A DNA stretch of 10,670 nt from DATGLE01 sp035294325 (lineage in GTDB: Bacteria; Chloroflexota; Ktedonobacteria; Ktedonobacterales; Ktedonobacteraceae). The stretch is from assembly GCA_035294325.1 (NCBI GenBank), contig DATGLE010000149.1, positions 1 to 10,670 on the forward strand. Reading direction: 5' to 3'. This document shows, in pieces, positions 1 to 6,293 of this stretch. Position 1 is the first letter of the stretch, and every line of letters begins with the position of its first letter. A program made the translations under genes and the position numbers. Below the pieces are notes generated by a model, which saw only the letters and a list, made by a program, of their open reading frames with translations, made no database searches and was not told the DNA's origin.

Positions 1-28
1 CAATGGGTAATGCTTCCCATCCGAAAGG

Positions 29-71
29 GTGATATATCACTTTGACGTAAACGTTAAACCTGTGATATACT
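29..71 (+). promoter_or_regulatory. merR promoter with palindromic operators
   Basis: A sigma-70-like promoter is visible: TTGACG at 42-47, an 18-base spacer and TATACT at 66-71. Three symmetric sequences lie on it. GTGATATATCAC (29-40) is a perfect 12-bp palindrome. TTGACGT-AA-ACGTTAA (42-57, one mismatch) covers the -35. GTGATAT (62-68) on the -10 is the inverse of ATATCAC at 34-40. MerR-type regulators bind between -35 and -10 of their targets, so autoregulation of the following gene is a reasonable inference. A ribosome site (AAGGA, 123-127) follows, 10 bases before the ATG. Confidence 0.6.
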
Positions 72-137
72 ACAGACGTATTCTCCAGTACCCGGTGAGC
101 ATTTCTTCCAACGCTATATCGAAAGGAATAACGCGCT

Positions 138-620
138 ATGGTTGCAGCCAACGAAGAGCAGCAGAGCGCTGTAGATACAGATGAACAGGCTCCGCTTTAC
201 ACCATTGAGCAGGTGGCGACGCGCACGGGAATGACCAAGCGCACGCTGCGCTACTATGAGGAGGTCGGCCTGCTGCCCCCAACAGGGCGCACGGAGGGCA
301 ATTACCGCCGCTACAGCGAGGCCGATATAGAGCGCCTGGAGCGGATCAAAAAGCTGCGGGACCTGCTCGGCTTCTCGCTTAACGACATCCGCAACCTGCT
401 GGAAGCCGATGATGAACGCGGGCAGATCAAAGAGGCTTATCGCCAGGAGACCGAGGCTGCCGCCAAAATAGCGCAGTTGGAGCGCGCGGACGAACTGCTC
501 AGGGAACAGCTTCACATCATCGAGCAGAAGATCACCGGGCTGGAGCAGATGCGCAGGTCAATACTTGCCAAACTTGAACAACACGAGCGCACACGTAACG
601 ATCTGCGCGCCAAAAAATAA
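138..620 (+). CDS. MerR-family transcriptional regulator
   Basis: A 160-residue DNA-binding regulator. After about 20 unstructured acidic residues, the MerR winged helix-turn-helix runs from residue 21 to about 88: YTIEQVATRTGMTKRTLRYY, then the wing with NYRRYSEADIERL. Residues 98-155 are rich in E, K, Q and L in a heptad-like pattern and should form the antiparallel dimer coiled coil. There is no cysteine, so it is not a thiolate metal sensor such as MerR or CueR, and the C-terminal part is too short for a TipA- or BmrR-type ligand domain. The ATG at 138 has AAGGA ten bases upstream. The next gene on the same strand is an MFS exporter, a usual target for drug-responsive MerR proteins, but the 250-base gap holds a large hairpin, so co-transcription is uncertain. 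The inducer is unknown. Confidence 0.9.
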   Translation: MVAANEEQQSAVDTDEQAPLYTIEQVATRTGMTKRTLRYYEEVGLLPPTGRTEGNYRRYSEADIERLERIKKLRDLLGFSLNDIRNLLEADDERGQIKEAYRQETEAAAKIAQLERADELLREQLHIIEQKITGLEQMRRSILAKLEQHERTRNDLRAKK

Positions 621-641
621 CCAGAGCTAATACTCTCTTTC

Positions 642-670
642 TTGATCGTATAAACTTCTTGATTATATAA
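642..670 (+). promoter_or_regulatory. Possible promoter within a direct repeat
   Basis: CTTGATCGTATAAA (641-654) and CTTGATTATATAAA (658-671) are 14-base direct repeats differing at two bases, with a 17-base period. Read as a promoter, TTGATC at 642-647 and ATATAA at 665-670 are 17 bases apart. It could drive the MFS gene at 871 with a leader of about 190 bases that would carry the hairpin at 721-775. The AT-rich stretch could instead be a regulator site. Weak evidence. Confidence 0.3.
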
Positions 671-703
671 ATGCCTGATGCTCAGCTTTTTCGCCAGTGT
701 GCC

Positions 704-805
704 GGGCAGTCGCGCTATAGAAATAGTGTGTTGGGTGAGCAGGCGCGAAGCGCCTGCTCACCCAACACACTATTTTCAGGCGAGCGCCGCAGGCGCGAGC
801 AAGCG
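704..805 (+). repeat. Palindromic intergenic element A
   Basis: The core, 721-775, is a perfect inverted repeat with 26-base arms around a GAA loop; its tip reads CAGGCGC-GAA-GCGCCTG. To the left is GGGCAGTCGCGC (704-715). To the right, 776-805, is a 30-base flank containing the mini-hairpin GCGCC-GCA-GGCGC. This right flank matches the complement of 6294-6323 at 27 of 30 positions, beside another large hairpin, and partly matches 3064-3077. The core ends in TTTT and might stop transcription after merR, but the shared flanks point to a repeat family rather than a simple terminator. Confidence 0.75.
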
Positions 806-870
806 GATAGGTCGGAAATCAGGCACGCCCTTAAAATTAAGATAAACTAGATTGGACTTTCACTATCGAA

Positions 871-2193
871 ATGCAATCATTAACCGGGGAACACAGGACC
901 GTTACTGTCACTGAAATCGCTGTCGCGCAGGAACCACGAGGACTCCTGCGCACTTTTGCAGCATTACGCCACCGCAACTTTCGCCTCTTCTGGTCTGGTC
1001 AACTTATTTCGTTGATCGGAACATGGATGCAATCCATCGGCCAATCCTGGCTGGTGCTCCAACTCACACACAGCGCTTTCCTGCTCGGCCTGGTGGGAGC
1101 GCTGCAATTTCTGCCGGTGATGCTTTTTTCGCTGTTCGGCGGCGTCCTTGCGGACCGACTACCAAAGCGCAAGGTCGTCATCTGCACGCAAACGGCGGCG
1201 GCCATTCAGGCCACAATCCTGTGGCTGCTCGTCGCCACCGGGACGGTGCGGCTCTGGCATGTACTGGTGCTGGCAGCGCTGCTCGGCATCACGAACTCGA
1301 TTGATATGCCAACGCGCCAGGCATTCGTGGTCGAGATGGTTGGGCGCGAAGATCTACCCAACGCCATTGCCCTGAACTCATCACAATTCAATATGGCGCG
1401 CATCGTTGGCCCGGCCATCGGCGGCCTGATTATTGCCTGGTTTGGCGAGGCTCCGCTTTTCATGCTGAACGCTCTGAGCTTCATCCCGGTCATTGCCGGC
1501 CTGGTGATGATCGACAGCAGCCAGTTGCATGCCCAGGTGAAGCGTATAGCAGAGGGCATGCCCAGGCAGAGCGCCTTACAGAGTCTGCGCGAGGGGCTGA
1601 GCTACGTCAGGCGCACCCCTGTCGTGTTTCTGATAATCACGGTGATCGGCGCGGTCTCGCTATTCGGTATCAACTTTAACGTTGTGCTGCCACTCTTTGC
1701 TACGGATGTACTCAAGGTCGGGCCGGCGGGATTTGGCTTCATCTCGGCCACCTTCGGCTTCGGTTCGTTGATTTCGGCGCTGTGGCTGGCCTGGAGGAGC
1801 AACAGGCCGAGCATCTCCGAATTGCTGCTGGCGACGATCATCTTCTGTGTGCTCGAAGCGCTATTCGCGATCTCGCACTGGTACGCGCTCTCGCTGGTCC
1901 TGATCGCAAGCGTGGGCTTCGCGCAGATTGCCTTCTCGGCGACTGCTAACACTACGCTTCAGACCGTGACACCGGATCATCTGCGTGGTAGAGTGATGAG
2001 TGTATACATGCTCGTCTTTAATGGGAGCGTACCGGCGGGCAATCTCTTTACCGGAGAGCTGGCGAACCTCTTTGGAGCGCCGATCTCGCTGCTGGCAGGG
2101 GCCAGCCTGAGCCTGATCGCGGCGGTTGCCGGCTGGCTGCTGCGCGCTCCAGCGGAGAAGGACATTGAGCGGTCAAACGTCATTGAAGCTTGA
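871..2193 (+). CDS. MFS exporter, EntS-like (MFS_3)
   Basis: A 440-residue inner-membrane transporter with about 12 hydrophobic segments, the normal size for the family. FRLFWSGQLISLIGTWMQ near residues 37-54 is the typical start of helix 1 in the MFS_3/TMS group (PF05977; enterobactin exporter EntS and macrolide-efflux relatives). The loop between helices 2 and 3 carries the MFS signature as GGVLADRLPKRK at about 90-101, and DHLRGRVMSVYMLVFNGSVP near 370-390 is its counterpart in the second half. Proton-driven export of a small molecule is the expected role; the substrate cannot be read from sequence. The ATG at 871 is the only start possible, because an in-frame stop lies at 838-840. No clear ribosome site precedes it, which is unusual here. 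Its end overlaps the start of the next gene, suggesting coupled translation. Confidence 0.88.
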   Translation: MQSLTGEHRTVTVTEIAVAQEPRGLLRTFAALRHRNFRLFWSGQLISLIGTWMQSIGQSWLVLQLTHSAFLLGLVGALQFLPVMLFSLFGGVLADRLPKRKVVICTQTAAAIQATILWLLVATGTVRLWHVLVLAALLGITNSIDMPTRQAFVVEMVGREDLPNAIALNSSQFNMARIVGPAIGGLIIAWFGEAPLFMLNALSFIPVIAGLVMIDSSQLHAQVKRIAEGMPRQSALQSLREGLSYVRRTPVVFLIITVIGAVSLFGINFNVVLPLFATDVLKVGPAGFGFISATFGFGSLISALWLAWRSNRPSISELLLATIIFCVLEALFAISHWYALSLVLIASVGFAQIAFSATANTTLQTVTPDHLRGRVMSVYMLVFNGSVPAGNLFTGELANLFGAPISLLAGASLSLIAAVAGWLLRAPAEKDIERSNVIEA

Positions 2194-2944
2194 TTGGTGC
2201 GTCTACCCACTCACCGTCGCCGACCAGCAGCGCCACATCGACCAGAGCGAGCGCTGGTTGAGCGCCATGCAGCCGGGAGACCCTGTGCTGCTGTACTGGT
2301 CGCAGGCGGATCCGGCAGGGCTGGTGCTGGGCTTCTCGCAGAAGCACACAGTGCTGAACCAGCAAGCGCTGGTGGCCCGACAGCTTCCCGTCTACCACCG
2401 GCGCGCCGGTGGTACGACGGTGCTGGTCGGGCCGCATTTGCTGAGCCTCGACGTGCTCCTGCCAGCGGGGCATCCGCTGATCCTGGCGGATATCGTCGAA
2501 TCGTATCGCTGGTTCGGCGAAGCCTGGGCCGCAGCCCTGCTCCAGTTGGGAATAGAGACGCGTACCGTGACACCTGCGGAGGCTCACGCGCAGCGCGCGC
2601 TGCTCAAGCAGCCGGAGACGCGCGCCTATGAATCGCTCATGCAGCGCGCGTGCTTCGGTGCGCTGTCCTCCTATGAAGTCGCGGCCGGCCGCCGTAAAGT
2701 CGTGGGCCTCGATATGATTCGCCGCCGCATGGGCAGTCTCTTGCAGGCCGGAGTTCTGCTGCACTGGGATCCTGAGCCGCTGGCGCAACTGCTTGGACAC
2801 ACTCCCCAGGAGCAGGCGATCTTATATGAGGGGCTGCTTGAGCGAGCTGTGGGATTAGATACCCTGGCCGGGCGTGTTATAGAAGTTAACGAGGTCATAG
2901 CAGCCTTCGAGCGCATTATTTACACGCACTATCTTGAGCTTTAA
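2165..2944 (+). CDS. Lipoate/biotin protein ligase family protein (LplA-like)
   Basis: About 259 residues of the BPL_LplA_LipB fold (PF03099), which joins lipoate or octanoate to a lysine of acceptor proteins such as GcvH or E2 subunits. Visible family marks, numbered from TTG 2165: YHRRAGGTTVLVGPHLLSLDV at 77-97, equivalent to the RRxSGGGAVxHxxGxxNxS substrate loop; then CFGALSSYEV at 163-172 and RRKVVGLDMIRRR at 176-188, where K178 corresponds to the conserved catalytic lysine. The usual Gly-Ser-Ala-Gln after that lysine is replaced by GLDM, and the loop lacks the third glycine, so this is a divergent member whose acyl substrate is uncertain. There is no ATG at the N-terminus. TTG 2165 has GGAG seven bases upstream and overlaps the MFS gene by 29 bases; TTG 2183 is the alternative, TTG 2126 is less likely. 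It is probably co-transcribed with the exporter. Confidence 0.75.
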   Translation: MSGQTSLKLDWCVYPLTVADQQRHIDQSERWLSAMQPGDPVLLYWSQADPAGLVLGFSQKHTVLNQQALVARQLPVYHRRAGGTTVLVGPHLLSLDVLLPAGHPLILADIVESYRWFGEAWAAALLQLGIETRTVTPAEAHAQRALLKQPETRAYESLMQRACFGALSSYEVAAGRRKVVGLDMIRRRMGSLLQAGVLLHWDPEPLAQLLGHTPQEQAILYEGLLERAVGLDTLAGRVIEVNEVIAAFERIIYTHYLEL

Positions 2945-2981
2945 AAATTTAAACCGGACATCTCTGGTCTTCCTGACAGCT

Positions 2982-3077
2982 CAGCGCTGCGCGGTTCGCC
3001 GGGGAAGGGAGGTTGCGGGCACAGCGCCGCAGGTGCTGTGCCCGCAACCTCCCTTCCCCCCGAGAGCGCCGAGGCGC
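2982..3077 (+). repeat. Palindromic intergenic element B
   Basis: The core is 3001-3025 paired with 3035-3059, a perfect 25-bp stem. Across one G-T mismatch it continues by two more pairs to a GCA loop (3029-3031), so the tip reads AGCGCC-GCA-GGTGCT. The left flank is CAGCGCTGCGCGGTTCGCC (2982-3000), the right flank GAGCGCCGAGGCGC (3064-3077). The right flank matches that of element A with one base missing. No T-run follows the stem, so a classical terminator is unlikely although the element lies just after a gene end. The arms are purine-rich on one side and unrelated to those of elements A and D. Confidence 0.7.
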
Positions 3078-3083
3078 ACAAAA

Positions 3084-3100
3084 ACATCCAGATTGGATGT
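3084..3100. promoter_or_regulatory. Short inverted repeat upstream of the PIG-L promoter
   Basis: ACATCCA-GAT-TGGATGT is a perfect 7-bp inverted repeat with a 3-base centre. It begins six bases after element B and ends 35 bases before the -35 box at 3136. It could be an operator for the PIG-L gene, a weak hairpin, or an edge of element B. Nothing decides between these. Confidence 0.35.
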
Positions 3101-3135
3101 GCTCAGTCAGAATTAATACATATCACTGGATACGC

Positions 3136-3164
3136 TTGACAGATGTTCTACTTCGTTCTATAGT
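3136..3164 (+). promoter_or_regulatory. Sigma-70-type promoter of the PIG-L gene
   Basis: TTGACA (3136-3141) is a perfect -35 box. After a 17-base spacer, TATAGT (3159-3164) matches five of six bases of the -10 consensus. Transcription should start near 3171, giving a leader of about 30 bases with GAGAGG (3189-3194) seven bases before the ATG at 3202. This is the strongest promoter-like sequence in the window and suggests steady expression of the gene independent of the upstream pair. Confidence 0.8.
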
Positions 3165-3201
3165 GGACGAACTTTAGAGAATTTCAGCGAGAGGTTTTTC
3201 T

Positions 3202-4032
3202 ATGGCAGACAGAAATGCACCGGGGGCCATGCAGGTTGTCACTACTCCCGACTACGAGGCAATGGTGATCGGCGCTCACCCGGATGATGATGATTTTGGT
3301 GCCGCCGCGACCAGTGCGCTGTGGGCGAAGCAGGGCAAGAAGGTTGTCTGGGTGGTGATGACCGATGGGACCGAGGGCAGCGAGATCCCCGGTGTGAATT
3401 CGGTTGAGTTTATGCTGACGCGCGAGCAGGAGCAGCGCATGGCCTGCGAGGTGCTGGGAGTGCAGGCCGTTGAGTTCCTGCGTTTCCCCGACGGGCATCT
3501 CACTAACAACGACGAGACGCGCAGGGCCGTCGTGCGGCTCATCCGTCAATATCGCCCGCGTATTGTGGTCACACATGATCCATCACAGCACATCTTTGGC
3601 CCTGATCCCGATGAGAAGCCAAACGATACCGGATACCTCAATCATCCCGACCACCGCGCGACGGGCAATATTGTGCTTGACGCCATCTTCCCCGCCGTTG
3701 GCAATCCCCGCTCTTATCGTGAATTGCTGACCGAGGGGCTGCTCCCATACCGCGTGCACGAGGTTTACCTTTTCCATACAGCGCAAACCAATACCTACAT
3801 CGATGTGAGCGAGACCATCGAACTCAAGGAGAAGGCGCTCCAGTGCCATGTGACGCAATTTGGCCCGAACGCCAGCATGAAAGAGCGCCTGCTCGAACGT
3901 GCCGCCGCAGTGGCGAAGGAGGCAAAGGAGAAGAAGGGGCTGGATATGCGCTATGCCGAGGCGTTCCGCCGCATCAAGCTCTACGTTCCGCCCGACGCGG
4001 TGAAGGAAGAGGCTCCCACCGAGGTTAAATAA
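3202..4032 (+). CDS. PIG-L/LmbE-family zinc deacetylase
   Basis: A 276-residue member of the GlcNAc-PI de-N-acetylase family (PF02585), zinc hydrolases that remove N-acetyl groups from sugars; MshB and BshB act in mycothiol and bacillithiol synthesis. AHPDDDDFG at residues 25-33 gives H26 and D29 as zinc ligands and D28 as the base. HPDH at 148-151 supplies the other two histidines, with the same spacing as His144 and His147 of MshB. The core is complete and cytosolic, with no signal peptide or membrane segment. The last 50 residues are charged and helical (repeated K/E/A). The exact substrate cannot be assigned: no mycothiol or bacillithiol ligase gene lies nearby, so a carbohydrate or lipid-linked GlcNAc substrate is equally possible. 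The start is set by GAGAGG seven bases upstream and a strong promoter. Confidence 0.9.
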   Translation: MADRNAPGAMQVVTTPDYEAMVIGAHPDDDDFGAAATSALWAKQGKKVVWVVMTDGTEGSEIPGVNSVEFMLTREQEQRMACEVLGVQAVEFLRFPDGHLTNNDETRRAVVRLIRQYRPRIVVTHDPSQHIFGPDPDEKPNDTGYLNHPDHRATGNIVLDAIFPAVGNPRSYRELLTEGLLPYRVHEVYLFHTAQTNTYIDVSETIELKEKALQCHVTQFGPNASMKERLLERAAAVAKEAKEKKGLDMRYAEAFRRIKLYVPPDAVKEEAPTEVK

Positions 4033-4046
4033 AAATAATGTTTTTT

Positions 4047-4089
4047 ACATGAAAACCGGGCCGGCATAGTGCCGGCCCGGTTTTCATGT
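4047..4089. terminator. Bidirectional rho-independent terminator
   Basis: ACATGAAAACCGGGCCGGC (4047-4065) pairs perfectly with 4071-4089; with the inner A-T pair the stem has 20 bp and a TAG loop. On the plus strand the GC-rich part is followed by GGTTTTCATG; on the minus strand by GGTTTTCATGTAAAAAAC and then ATTATTTTTATT. It sits 15 bases after the PIG-L stop codon and about 100 bases after the end of the peptidase gene on the other strand, the expected place for a terminator shared by two converging genes. Confidence 0.8.
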
Positions 4090-4160
4090 CATCCTGAGCG
4101 GATGCGAAGGATCCCGGTGCCTGGCGCAGCAGATCCTTCGCTGCCGCTCAGGATGACATG
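4085..4160. repeat. Long inverted repeat with TCATCCTGAGCG motif
   Basis: 29-base arms at 4085-4113 and 4132-4160 match at 27 positions around an 18-base centre. Each arm contains TCATCCTGAGCGG and GCGAAGGATC. To my knowledge, very similar TCATCCTGAGCG...GAAGGATC sequences recur in intergenic DNA of many unrelated bacteria, including Chloroflexota; I could not search for copies. The first five bases (CATGT) are shared with the right arm of the preceding terminator, so the two hairpins compete for them. A partial copy may lie at 5307-5321. Confidence 0.75.
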
Positions 4161-4186
4161 ATGGCAGCCTCCCTGCAACCCTCCGC

Positions 4187-5122
4187 TCATTTTGGCACGA
4201 CTACGACTGCGAAACCACCCCAGTACTTCATGAAGTTCTGGCGCGTGAACGTCTGTATATTGAGGCTGGACGAATCGGCGGTATAGACATTGTTGCTATC
4301 TCCTCCGCGCACGACCAGGATATGGCCGCCGGACCACCTGGCCGGGGGGAAATCGACAATGACGGGGTGTCCATGATTGGCAACCGTGATGATATCATCG
4401 AGCGAGGGATTGTGCAGCCAGAGCGCCTGGAAATTGAAGTGCGCTACCGTGCGATCAATGCCGACAGGCTCCAGCAAGCCCAGTTCAGGCGTGATCTCGT
4501 GCAGGCCCGCCTCTACCTTGAGAATGTCGCTGACGCGGTAATGATGCCCATACGCGTTAATCACTTCGGTCATGGCGGCGGCTGAGCAGGTGGAGTATGC
4601 CCACGTATCGTATTCCTGCGCCGAACTGTACTGCGCGGGATCGAGCTGATTGATGCGCACCAGCGCCTTTGACGCGCCCGCCAGGCTTGCGAACACCGGT
4701 GAGGAGATAGTCGAGGTTCTGGCATGAGCCGGGGCGGGTTGGGAGGCAGCAGCATCCGGCCATACATACTGGAGAGATGTCTGGTTGCCGGGTAACAGAC
4801 TCCTCAGCAGGAGGATGCCCATGCAGAAGAGTACCACCAGGATCACAAACGCGCCCAGCGCCCGGCTGATTGCACGATCAGCAAAAAAGCCGCGCCAATA
4901 TAACGCCGTCGCTCTCTCTGCCTGCGTCCGCCGGGCTGCCTCGCGCGGAAGCTCTCGCGTTCTCAGACGCCTGTAGGCACTCGCCCGTCGCTCTCTGACA
5001 TTATAGCCGCCGCTATAAGGCAAAGCGCCGATGCTAGAGCCATGAGATCTGGAAGAAAGCCAGAATCCAGCAAGGATGACGATGAGGGATATCGTGAAGA
5101 TGGTGAGCAGGACGACGCTCAT
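4187..5122 (-). CDS. Membrane-anchored C39-like cysteine peptidase
   Basis: 311 residues. Two hydrophobic segments (about 3-22 and 87-109) flank a basic, Arg-rich cytoplasmic loop (42-78); the rest should lie outside the membrane. Residues 150-311 look like the peptidase_C39_2 fold (PF13529): YSTCSAAAMTEVINAYG with the likely nucleophile C179, GHPVIVDFPP near 251-260, SGGHILVVRG with H267, and VYTADSS with D283, giving a complete Cys-His-Asp set. Such proteins are papain-like hydrolases often found as secreted or surface proteins in Gram-positive and Chloroflexota genomes; the target is unknown. It is not an ABC transporter-fused bacteriocin peptidase, and no leader-peptide gene is nearby. 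ATG 5122 is chosen because GGAG lies six bases upstream; the in-frame TTG codons at 5128 and 5125 touch that site. It converges on the PIG-L gene and stands alone. Confidence 0.8.
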   Translation of the reverse strand: MSVVLLTIFTISLIVILAGFWLSSRSHGSSIGALPYSGGYNVRERRASAYRRLRTRELPREAARRTQAERATALYWRGFFADRAISRALGAFVILVVLFCMGILLLRSLLPGNQTSLQYVWPDAAASQPAPAHARTSTISSPVFASLAGASKALVRINQLDPAQYSSAQEYDTWAYSTCSAAAMTEVINAYGHHYRVSDILKVEAGLHEITPELGLLEPVGIDRTVAHFNFQALWLHNPSLDDIITVANHGHPVIVDFPPARWSGGHILVVRGGDSNNVYTADSSSLNIQTFTRQNFMKYWGGFAVVVVPK

Positions 5123-5225
5123 CAACAACTCCGTTCATTACTACTCTTCTCATACAGTCCTGATGGCACCCGCCCTGCCCCACCATACGCCAGGAATAAT
5201 CAGCGAATAACTATCTGTTCTGAAG

Positions 5226-5255
5226 AATATATCATATTGTGCCGGTGGTCTTCAA
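5226..5255 (-). promoter_or_regulatory. Possible promoter of the C39-like peptidase gene
   Basis: On the minus strand TTGAAG (5255-5250) is followed, after 18 bases, by TATATT (5231-5226). It would give a leader of about 95 bases before ATG 5122. The surrounding 5200-5240 is AT-rich compared with the neighbouring genes. No operator-like symmetry was noticed. Confidence 0.4.
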
Positions 5256-5306
5256 CCCCCATTTCTGGCTCGTTCCCATCAACGAATGTTAACTATCAAG
5301 ATCGGC

Positions 5307-5321
5307 CATGTCACCCTGAGC
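5307..5321. repeat. Partial copy of the TCATCCTGAGCG repeat
   Basis: CATGTCACCCTGAGC matches the outer 15 bases of the inverted repeat at 4085-4160 at 14 positions. No opposite arm with the GAAGGATC part is present. It lies just after the SRPBCC remnant and next to the short hairpin GCCTCA-GATA-TGAGGC (5325-5340), which overlaps the remnant's stop codon. Probably a decayed copy; chance similarity is possible. Confidence 0.35.
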
Positions 5322-5327
5322 ATCGCC

Positions 5328-5576
5328 TCAGATATGAGGCTGCGAGGACTCCAGGGCCTGCTTCATTACCTCTGCTCCCCGCTCGACGATTGCTGCAATA
5401 CTCGCCGCCTGCTCATGCGGCAGAAAGTCGGTGATCCAGACAGACCGACTGCTCCCCGTATCGTCGGCACAGACCTGCATGGAGGCATGGTGATAGCTGG
5501 TCCGCTTTGATCCCTCGACTACCGCGTAGGCCAGTCGCCGCCTCTGATCGTCAATAGCAACGATCAGTTCTGGTCG
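5328..5576 (-). pseudogene. C-terminal remnant of an SRPBCC-fold protein
   Basis: An open frame of 82 codons on the minus strand, from just after an in-frame TAA (5577-5579) to TGA at 5328-5330, reads like the second half of a polyketide_cyc2/SRPBCC protein (PF10604): ELIVAIDDQRRRLAYAVVEG, then SYHHASMQVCADDTGSSRSV, WITDFLPHEQAASIAAIVER and a final helix GAEVMKQALE. These correspond to the last strands and the long C-terminal helix of the fold. Intact members have about 140-150 residues, so the N-terminal 60-70 are missing. There is no usable start near the beginning; the first ATG in frame is at residue 33, inside a strand. The Crp-type gene ends 13 bases upstream, so the missing half was probably lost at that junction. 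Codon use still looks normal, so the loss may be recent. Confidence 0.75.
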
Positions 5577-5589
5577 TTAACCTTCATTA

Positions 5590-6261
5590 TTAGCCCCGTG
5601 AAAGCATCAGCAGGCGTTCGCGGTTGACGATGATCGCGTGGCCCTGCTGCATGACAATAGCGCCCACCCCCTCCAGTTCTTTGAGGGACCGTCCGACAAC
5701 TTCGCGTGCTGTGCCGGCCAGGGCCGCCATCTCCTGCTGCGTCAGGCGGTGTGTGCGTCCTCCCTGCGCAAGCGCCTCCTCCTGCTCCAGCAGAATTCGC
5801 GCGACGCGTGCGGTGACGTGCCGGAACGAGAGATCTTCCACCAGCGCGACCATATGGCGCAGCGCGCTCGCCAGCGTCTGCACCACAGCGGCGGCCACCG
5901 TCGGGCGCTCCTGAATCAGCTTCTGAAGTGCGCTATGCCCGATACTATATACGACACTGGGTTCCACCGCTGCCGCGCTGGCCGGATTCGGCCCGCCATC
6001 CAATGCCGGGACATCGTTGAAGGTATGGCCGGAAGGAATCAATCGCAGCACCTGCTCCTTGCCCTCCGGCGAGGTTTTAAAGATCTTCACCAGCCCGCTC
6101 TGGACATACTGTAATGCTCCTCCGCTCCCCCCCTCCAGCAGAATGAGATCGCCACGCCCATAGTGACGCTCCAGGGCGAGCGCTGCCACATGGGACAGAT
6201 CCTCTTCATTCAATGTACGAAACAGCGGAATACGATGCACTTCCGCGATAGCCACAGGCAT
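5590..6261 (-). CDS. Crp/Fnr-family transcriptional regulator
   Basis: 223 residues, the usual size. Residues 12-115 form the cyclic-nucleotide-binding-type beta barrel (RGDLILLEGGSGGALQYVQSGLVKI), 118-145 the dimer helix, and 150-223 an HTH_Crp_2 domain. The recognition helix, AGTAREVVGRSLKELE, has R186, E187 and R191 aligned with CRP Arg180, Glu181 and Arg185, which read TGTGA in E. coli. There is no cysteine, so an FNR-type iron-sulfur cluster is excluded. The barrel's cAMP-contact Arg-Ser pair is not evident, so the ligand may be haem, a gas-bound cofactor or none. It is divergent from the DUF2249/NnrS-like modules, whose promoters carry matching TGCGA-N6-TCGCA palindromes, so activation of both is the likely job. 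Start: ATG 6261 with GAGGAG six bases upstream. The palindromic element at 6294-6410 lies in its leader or promoter region. Confidence 0.9.
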   Translation of the reverse strand: MPVAIAEVHRIPLFRTLNEEDLSHVAALALERHYGRGDLILLEGGSGGALQYVQSGLVKIFKTSPEGKEQVLRLIPSGHTFNDVPALDGGPNPASAAAVEPSVVYSIGHSALQKLIQERPTVAAAVVQTLASALRHMVALVEDLSFRHVTARVARILLEQEEALAQGGRTHRLTQQEMAALAGTAREVVGRSLKELEGVGAIVMQQGHAIIVNRERLLMLSRG

Positions 6262-6293
6262 TGCATTCTCCTCAAACTTCTCCCCTACACCTG

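Noticed and set aside
721..775. Simple rho-independent terminator of merR
   Set aside because: The stem is far longer than a typical terminator, lies 100 bases after the stop codon, and its flanks are shared with two other elements. It may still slow transcription, but that does not explain the structure.
2180..2800. A 206-codon open frame on the minus strand
   Set aside because: Antisense to the lipoate ligase-like gene, which has clear family motifs; the minus-strand product is rich in R, Q and H and resembles no family. High GC content explains the long frame.
4187..5122. Bacteriocin-processing C39 peptidase with an ABC exporter
   Set aside because: No ABC transporter domains and no double-glycine leader peptide gene nearby; the domain fits the C39_2 hydrolases better.
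5590..6261. FNR- or NnrR-type identity of the Crp-family regulator
   Set aside because: No cysteines for an iron-sulfur cluster, and no TTGAT-N4-ATCAA box was seen in the spacers; the recognition helix is of the RExxxR CRP type.
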